11,896 bases of DNA from JBDTCS01 sp039923455 (lineage in GTDB: Bacteria > Bacteroidota > Ignavibacteria > Palsa-1295), in the NCBI GenBank assembly GCA_039923455.1, contig JBDTCS010000024.1, forward strand, positions 1 through 11,896. The letters run 5' to 3'. A program made the position numbers and the translations under genes. This document shows positions 7,675 to 11,896 of the stretch, piece after piece (within the stretch, counting starts at the first letter, position 1; each line of letters opens with the position of its first letter). The notes under the pieces are model-generated. The model made no database searches. It saw only the letters and a list, made by a program, of their open reading frames with translations, and was not told the origin of the DNA.

Positions 7675-9729
7675 ATGTCCAAAGAAAAAATGGGAACACC
7701 GAATCGACTCGTACATGAGAAGTCGCCTTACCTACAACAGCACGCTTATAATCCTGTGGACTGGTTTCCGTGGGGTGAAGAAGCATTTGCAAAAGCGCGT
7801 GATGAGGAGAAGCCAATCTTTCTTTCAATCGGATATTCGACGTGTCATTGGTGCCATGTGATGGAGCATGAAAGTTTTGAGGACGAAGCGATTGCAAAGA
7901 TCTTGCGCGAACATTTCGTTGCGATCAAAGTCGATAGGGAAGAGCGGCCGGACATAGATCATATCTACATGACCGCCGTGCAAGCCATGACAGGTTCGGG
8001 CGGGTGGCCGATGACTGTCTTTCTCGCGCCGGACCTGAAGCCGTTTTTCGGTGGTACGTACTTTCCTCCGAAAGCTGCGTATGGTCGTCCAAGTTTTTCA
8101 CAACTCTTATTGCGAGTCGCTGAGCTCTGGAGAACAGAGCGTGCTGCCTTGCTGGAATCGGGTGAGATGCTTTCGAAAGCGATTGCCGATACCGAAGCAA
8201 GTGGAGCTGATTCCGAGATTGCAAATCCGCGTGAGGTCATTGGCGATGCTCTGCAATATCTTCGCAGGAATTTTGATAAAGCCGAAGGCGGATTTGGAGG
8301 TGCACCGAAATTTCCTCGTCCGGTAAATCTCGATCTCTTGTTTCATGATTTCGGCGTAACCGGAAATGTGGAGTCTCGCGATATGGCACTCTTCACACTT
8401 CGTAAGATGGCCGATGGAGGAATGCACGATCATCTCGGCGGCGGATTTCATAGGTACTCGGTTGACAAGTTGTGGCGTGTATCGCATTTCGAGAAAATGC
8501 TTTATGATCAAGCTCAACTTGTGCACTCCTATCTCGATGCATTTCAGATAACGCAGGATGTGTTCTTTGCTGATGTCGCTCACGATGTTTGTAATTATGT
8601 GCTTCGTGATATGACACACGCTGAAGGTGGTTTCTTCAGCGCTGAAGATGCTGATTCCGAAGGTGTAGAAGGGACATTCTATGTTTGGGAAGAGGATGAG
8701 CTTCGTAATGCGCTTGGAACTGAGAATGCTAAGATCATAGCATACTTGTACGGCATCACCACTTCGGGGAATTTCGAACACGGGAAGAACGTACTTTATG
8801 TGAATCATTCGATCGAAGACGCTGCGACGGAATTCGGATTGAGTGAGGATAAAATGCGCGAGATCGTGAATGCGAGTAAGGCGGCTTTGTTTGCTATTAG
8901 GGAAAGGCGCCCAAGACCACATCTTGATGATAAGATTCAAACATCATGGAATGGCATGATGATTGGTGCGCTCGCAAGAACTGGAGTGGTACTTGATCAT
9001 CCTCAATATACTACGGCAGCAGTTCATGCTGCCTCGTTTTTGAAGCGCAACTTGGTAAATGGCGTCGGTGAGTTGTTGCATCGTTGGCGAGATGGAGAAT
9101 CACGCTACACCGCATACCTTGACGATTATGCTTTCTTGATTGCGGGACTGATCGAATTGTACCAATCGACTTTTGATGTGCAGTGGCTTGATTGGGCCGT
9201 GAAACTACAGGTGAGTCAGAACCAGGCGTTGTGGGATGATACGCTTGGAGGATATTTCATGAGCGAAGTGTCAAGCGATCAACTGCTTCGCATGAAAAAC
9301 GGCTACGACGGAGCTGAGCCAAGCGGTAACTCTATATCGGTGCTGAATCTTTTGAAACTCACGGAGTTGACCGAGGCGGCAGAGCATTCAGCTCAGGCGG
9401 ATCGTACCATTCAATATTTTCTTCCTCGCATAGCCAAGCACCCTTACGCAATGCCGGAATTGTTGGTGGGTATTTCTCGAAGGAACTCGTCATCGACGCA
9501 GATCATCCTAACAGGCCCGCTCACCAATGAGACGCTTGTTGCGATGCAACGAGTGATCGCGAGTCACTATGCGCCGAGCCAGTTGGTCATGGCTGGTGAA
9601 CTTGATGTTGTTCGGGAGCGAGCACCGGAAGGCGACAAGGTTGCGGCCTTCGTGTGTCACGATTTTATATGTGAGCTCCCTGTGACAAGCGCCGAGGCAC
9701 TCGATACGTTACTCACGAAAGTGAATTAA
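7675..9729 (+). CDS. Thioredoxin-domain protein, DUF255/YyaL (SPATA20-like) family
   Basis: A 684-aa protein of the widespread YyaL/SPATA20 family, whose biochemical role is not settled. The N-terminal DUF255 domain, a thioredoxin-like fold, spans about residues 8-165. It begins NRLVHEKSPYLQQHAYNPVDWFPW (9-32) and carries the redox-type motif STCHWCHVMEHESF, with C57 and C60, and the cis-Pro segment GGWPMTVFL (P112). The rest resembles an (alpha/alpha)6 glycosidase-type barrel, with conserved stretches FGGAPKFPRP (207-216), GMHDHLGGGFHRYS (249-262), HFEKMLYDQAQL (271-282), FSAEDADSEG (321-330) and SWNGMMIGALA (424-434). This is full length for the family. ATG 7675 lies 10 bases after the previous stop; ATG 7690, preceded by an AAAGAAAAA run, is a possible alternative. 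A longer in-frame start at 7588 would overlap the previous gene by 77 bases and is not needed for any conserved block. No signal peptide, so cytoplasmic. Confidence 0.93.
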   Translation: MSKEKMGTPNRLVHEKSPYLQQHAYNPVDWFPWGEEAFAKARDEEKPIFLSIGYSTCHWCHVMEHESFEDEAIAKILREHFVAIKVDREERPDIDHIYMTAVQAMTGSGGWPMTVFLAPDLKPFFGGTYFPPKAAYGRPSFSQLLLRVAELWRTERAALLESGEMLSKAIADTEASGADSEIANPREVIGDALQYLRRNFDKAEGGFGGAPKFPRPVNLDLLFHDFGVTGNVESRDMALFTLRKMADGGMHDHLGGGFHRYSVDKLWRVSHFEKMLYDQAQLVHSYLDAFQITQDVFFADVAHDVCNYVLRDMTHAEGGFFSAEDADSEGVEGTFYVWEEDELRNALGTENAKIIAYLYGITTSGNFEHGKNVLYVNHSIEDAATEFGLSEDKMREIVNASKAALFAIRERRPRPHLDDKIQTSWNGMMIGALARTGVVLDHPQYTTAAVHAASFLKRNLVNGVGELLHRWRDGESRYTAYLDDYAFLIAGLIELYQSTFDVQWLDWAVKLQVSQNQALWDDTLGGYFMSEVSSDQLLRMKNGYDGAEPSGNSISVLNLLKLTELTEAAEHSAQADRTIQYFLPRIAKHPYAMPELLVGISRRNSSSTQIILTGPLTNETLVAMQRVIASHYAPSQLVMAGELDVVRERAPEGDKVAAFVCHDFICELPVTSAEALDTLLTKVN

Positions 9730-9732
9730 CCG

Positions 9733-10347
9733 ATGCCCATGCGAGAGAAGCGTTTAACCAGAACGTTCTACCGACAATCCTCACTTACACTTGCCAAGGG
9801 TTTGCTCGGAAAATATTTGCACAGAGTTTATGCAGGTACGATGCTTGTTGGTAAGATCGTGGAGACAGAAGCGTATGGTATGCGTGATCCCGCATCGCAT
9901 TCCTTCAAAGGTCGGACACCGCGTACGGAAGTTATGTTTGGTGACGGCGGATTTTCGTATGTGTATTTCACATACGGGATGCACCATTGTTTCAACGTCA
10001 CTGGTAGTGTCGAAGGAAACGCTGAAGCAGTGCTAATTCGCGCTGTAGAGCCGATCGCAGGTAGAGGAGTGATGCAAACTTTACGCGGTGCGCTGAAACG
10101 TGAACAAGATCTTACGAACGGTCCGGGAAAGCTCTGTCAAGCATTTGGCATTACGCGCCAAGAGAATAGAATAGATCTCGTTGATTCTGAAGAGCTCTAC
10201 TTGACGACAGGGGAGCAAGTGCCTGATTCGGAGATAGCCAACTCCACACGAATCGGAATTAGTGTAGCGATGGAGGAGCCTTGGCGGTTCTTCATAAAAA
10301 ATAATCCCTACGTATCCAAAGGCAAACCATCCGGAACGAAGTTATAG
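9733..10347 (+). CDS. mpg: DNA-3-methyladenine glycosylase, AAG/MPG family
   Basis: A 204-aa monofunctional DNA glycosylase that removes alkylated purines such as 3-methyladenine, and in homologues hypoxanthine and ethenoadenine, starting base-excision repair. Comparison with human AAG places the catalytic Glu at E46 in IVETEAY (human E125). The base-stacking residues fall at Y48 and H56 (human Y127 and H136), and Y78 and Y81 lie in YVYFTYG (human Y159 and the intercalating Y162). The blocks AEAVLIRAVEP (97-107) and LTNGPGKLCQAFGI (127-140) are also typical. The C-terminus, FFIKNNPYVSKGKP, matches the family end, so the gene is complete. Start ATG 9733 is three bases after the previous stop; ATG 9739 is an equally plausible second choice. 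It is the last gene of a five-gene run and is followed within 20 bases by a terminator. Confidence 0.95.
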   Translation: MPMREKRLTRTFYRQSSLTLAKGLLGKYLHRVYAGTMLVGKIVETEAYGMRDPASHSFKGRTPRTEVMFGDGGFSYVYFTYGMHHCFNVTGSVEGNAEAVLIRAVEPIAGRGVMQTLRGALKREQDLTNGPGKLCQAFGITRQENRIDLVDSEELYLTTGEQVPDSEIANSTRIGISVAMEEPWRFFIKNNPYVSKGKPSGTKL

Positions 10348-10362
10348 GAAACCGCGGGACAA

Positions 10363-10392
10363 AAAAAGACCTATCGAACGATAGGTCTTTTT
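10363..10392. terminator. Bidirectional terminator between mpg and korB
   Basis: The inverted repeat GACCTATCG (10368-10376) and CGATAGGTC (10379-10387) is flanked by an A run on the left (10361-10367) and TTTTT on the right (10388-10392). It folds as a stem with a GAAC tetraloop and A-U pairs at the base. Read on the plus strand it ends in a U run after mpg; read on the minus strand the A run becomes a U run after korB. It therefore serves both convergent genes. Confidence 0.9.
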
Positions 10393-10414
10393 CAAAACTA
10401 ATGTCTCGCGATGA

Positions 10415-11533
10415 TCAATTTATCGACCACGTCTGACCCGAAGTGAGCAGCTTCTTCAGATCACCGACACCGGACTTCGCTTGTGCATTCGTGATCTGCT
10501 CAGTTAGCTCAGATTCGTAGGTCGAGCGATTGACGGCGAGGAAGACACCGATCGCGGTCGGCATACCTTCCATCTCAGACATACGGGCCAGAATATTTGC
10601 GAGCGATTGATTCGTCTCGTCATGCTTCAGAATCGCTTCCGGTGCAACGTCCGCAACATTTACTGATTTCGGTGTAAAGCCATCGAGCACAATCGCTTTG
10701 TCTTTGTTCTTACCATAGATGAGCGGCTCACCATGATGCAGCACGACGATGTTATCATCTTTGACATCCTTCTCTGTCAGATCAAGAAAAGCACCGTCGT
10801 TAAAGATATTGCAGTTCTGATAGATCTCAAGAAACGATGTGCCTTTGTGATCGGCGGAACGCTTAACCATCTCGCGCATGTGCGAGGGCTCACGATCAAT
10901 CGAGCGCGCAACGAATGTAGCCTCGCAACCGAGTGCAAAAAGCACCGGGTTGACAGGATAGTCGATAGAACCAACCGGTGTTGACTTCGTCTTCTTGCCT
11001 TGCTCAGAAGTTGGGGAGTACTGACCCTTCGTCAATCCATAGATGCGATTGTTAAAGAGCAATACATTGATGTCGAAATTTCTGCGGAGCAAGTGCATCG
11101 TGTGGTTTCCGCCGATCGAAAGTGCGTCGCCATCACCAGTCGCAAGCCAAACGGAAAGATCTGGATTTGCCGCCTTCACACCGGAAGCGATCGCAGGTCC
11201 ACGACCGTGGATGCCGTGAAAGCCGTAGGTGTTCATGTAGTACGGAAAACGCGAAGAACAGCCGATGCCCGCCACGAACACGTATTTATGTCGCGGAATA
11301 TTGAGATCGGGAAGTGAGCGCTGTACCTGTGCTAGGATCGAATAGTCACCGCAACCTGGGCACCAGCGGATGTCCTGATCGGATGCAAATTCTTTCGCGG
11401 TCTGTGCGATCGGAAGATCGATGTTGCCCGTCATTGGGGCCTTTGCAACCGGAGCCGCAGGTGCAACTGTCGGAGTGCCAGGAAACGCTTTAAGAAATGG
11501 TGGCGGAGTCGGAGTCTTCCCGTTTTCAGACAT
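10415..11533 (-). CDS. korB: 2-oxoglutarate (2-oxoacid):ferredoxin oxidoreductase, beta subunit
   Basis: The thiamine-pyrophosphate subunit of a ferredoxin-dependent 2-oxoacid oxidoreductase. It interconverts 2-oxoglutarate (or a related 2-oxoacid) and the acyl-CoA plus CO2 together with an alpha subunit. The 4Fe-4S ligands expected in this family are all visible: C58 and C61 in RWCPGCGDYSIL, C92 in GIGCSSRFPYY, and C241 in YQNCNIFNDGAF. The TPP/Mg site is ATGDGDALSIGGNH (131-144) with NNRIYGLTKGQYSPTS (161-176). Strong likeness to Bacteroidota KorB proteins (PYYMNTYGFHGIHGRGPA, KSTPVGSIDYPVNP) favours 2-oxoglutarate over pyruvate, by inference. At 372 aa it has an extra Pro/Ala-rich N-terminus (1-33); an in-frame ATG at 11434 (M34) would give a normal-length N-terminus. 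korA, the usual immediate neighbour, is not upstream; a different gene end lies 146 bases away. It converges on mpg across a shared terminator. Confidence 0.95.
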   Translation of the reverse strand: MSENGKTPTPPPFLKAFPGTPTVAPAAPVAKAPMTGNIDLPIAQTAKEFASDQDIRWCPGCGDYSILAQVQRSLPDLNIPRHKYVFVAGIGCSSRFPYYMNTYGFHGIHGRGPAIASGVKAANPDLSVWLATGDGDALSIGGNHTMHLLRRNFDINVLLFNNRIYGLTKGQYSPTSEQGKKTKSTPVGSIDYPVNPVLFALGCEATFVARSIDREPSHMREMVKRSADHKGTSFLEIYQNCNIFNDGAFLDLTEKDVKDDNIVVLHHGEPLIYGKNKDKAIVLDGFTPKSVNVADVAPEAILKHDETNQSLANILARMSEMEGMPTAIGVFLAVNRSTYESELTEQITNAQAKSGVGDLKKLLTSGQTWSIN

Positions 11534-11582
11534 AATATGTGTTCAAATTTCGAGTTATTACGGCCAGCGTTATCAGGTATTC

Positions 11583-11617
11583 GATTCAAACCCTGATTCA
11601 AATTCTAACCGGATTCA
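11583..11617. repeat. Short direct repeats upstream of korB
   Basis: GATTCAAA occurs at 11583-11590 and again at 11595-11602 (12-base period), and the shortened GATTCA at 11612-11617. On the korB coding strand these read TTTGAATC and lie 50-84 bases before the start codon at 11533, a normal place for a promoter or operator. I cannot name a factor that binds them, and no clear promoter boxes could be assigned. The rest of the 146-base gap (11534-11679) holds only the hairpin at 11643-11673. Confidence 0.35.
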
Positions 11618-11642
11618 TGCCACTATAACAGCGAATCAATCA

Positions 11643-11673
11643 GCAAGATTTCGTACCGGTTGACGAAATTTGC
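11643..11673 (-). terminator. Hairpin after the minus-strand gene at the right edge, possible terminator
   Basis: On the minus strand GCAAATTTCGT pairs with ACGAAATCTTGC through 11 base pairs with one bulged C, around the 8-base loop CAACCGGT. It begins seven bases after the stop codon of the partial gene at 11680-11896, where a terminator is expected. No U run follows it, so it may be a weak terminator or a 3' stabilising structure rather than a classic intrinsic terminator. Confidence 0.45.
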
Positions 11674-11679
11674 CGTTTC

Positions 11680-11896
11680 TCAAAGCAAGAGTACGCGAAG
11701 GCTAAATGCAATATCGATCGTGCCGCTGCTGGAGCTAAAGAGCTTGTCGATGGCGGCTGTGGCAACGTCGAGCGAAACACGCTTGAGGATAGTTGTGCCG
11801 AGTGCAAGCGTGAGGTCGCTCGATTGAGAAGTTTGCGATAAACCAACTCCAGCATGAAATCCGAAAAGCGAAGAGGGATGATCGACTATAAGTCCA
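11680..11896 (-). CDS. C-terminal end of an unidentified, possibly outer-membrane barrel protein (partial)
   Basis: On the minus strand one frame is open from the window edge (first full codon at 11895) to TGA at 11682-11680, giving 71 residues and no internal Met. It runs from GLIVDHPSSLFGFHAGVGLS, through LTLALGTTILKRVSLDVATA, to DIAFSLRVLLL. Alternating polar and hydrophobic residues, Gly/Ser/Thr richness and an amphipathic last strand ending in hydrophobic residues resemble the final strands of an outer-membrane beta-barrel protein. The family is not recognised. The other two minus-strand frames are less convincing: one has a stop within about 60 codons, and the other, starting at 11855, gives an Arg/Ser/Cys-rich sequence typical of a shadow. 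A hairpin follows directly after the stop. The gene is on the same strand as korB, 146 bases upstream of it. Confidence 0.5.
   Translation of the reverse strand, partial: GLIVDHPSSLFGFHAGVGLSQTSQSSDLTLALGTTILKRVSLDVATAAIDKLFSSSSGTIDIAFSLRVLLL

Noticed and set aside
8107..8940. 277-residue open frame on the minus strand inside the DUF255 gene
   Set aside because: The plus-strand protein carries conserved family blocks throughout this stretch; the antisense product has no recognisable domain.
1..11896. A novel defence, mobile or biosynthetic system
   Set aside because: Every long coding region except the last partial one belongs to a known housekeeping or surface-protein family. I saw no transposase, integrase, phage gene, CRISPR repeat, toxin-antitoxin pair, tRNA or rRNA on either strand.

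Overview
The window reads as ordinary chromosomal DNA from a bacterium of the Bacteroidota/Chlorobiota superphylum. The best clue is the secreted protein at 3972-5864. It ends in a type IX secretion (por) C-terminal sorting domain with an NEPNPFNPTT-type motif, common in Ignavibacteria, Kapabacteria and related lineages. Two features agree: no gene has a strong Shine-Dalgarno sequence, and a KorB-type 2-oxoacid:ferredoxin oxidoreductase is present. Green sulfur bacteria are less likely, because their complex I generally lacks NuoG and here NuoG is complete in its cluster ligands. The genus cannot be read from the sequence.

Region 1 (1-3932, + strand) holds the 3' end of alanine dehydrogenase (ald), then nuoG, nuoH and nuoI of respiratory complex I. 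The genes are separated by gaps of about 60 bases and closed by a strong intrinsic terminator. The other nuo genes are not adjacent: ald lies where nuoF would be expected, and nothing follows nuoI before the terminator.

Region 2 (3933-10392, + strand) is a compact five-gene run that looks like one operon. It contains a large T9SS-secreted LamG/Fn3-like surface protein, methionyl-tRNA formyltransferase (fmt, overlapping by 4 bases), a glycerophosphodiester phosphodiesterase-like protein, a DUF255 thioredoxin-domain/YyaL-type protein and an AAG-family 3-methyladenine DNA glycosylase. Gaps are -4, 19, 10 and 3 bases. A bidirectional terminator ends the run.

Region 3 (10415-11896, - strand) carries korB, the beta subunit of 2-oxoglutarate (or related 2-oxoacid):ferredoxin oxidoreductase, with a Pro/Ala-rich N-terminal extension and no korA next to it. 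Upstream is a 146-base gap with a hairpin and short direct repeats. Beyond that lies the 3' end of a further minus-strand gene that may encode an outer-membrane barrel protein.

The cargo is energy metabolism (complex I, ferredoxin-linked 2-oxoacid oxidation), amino-acid catabolism, translation initiation, DNA repair and one surface protein. I see no CRISPR array, transposase, phage gene, defence cluster, tRNA or rRNA, and no convincing new multi-gene system. The points worth a second look are modest: the broken-up nuo cluster with a short NuoG, the secreted protein with an unrecognised N-terminal domain fused into a housekeeping operon, the 14-base tandem repeat running into its start codon, the orphan extended korB, and the partial gene at the right edge.
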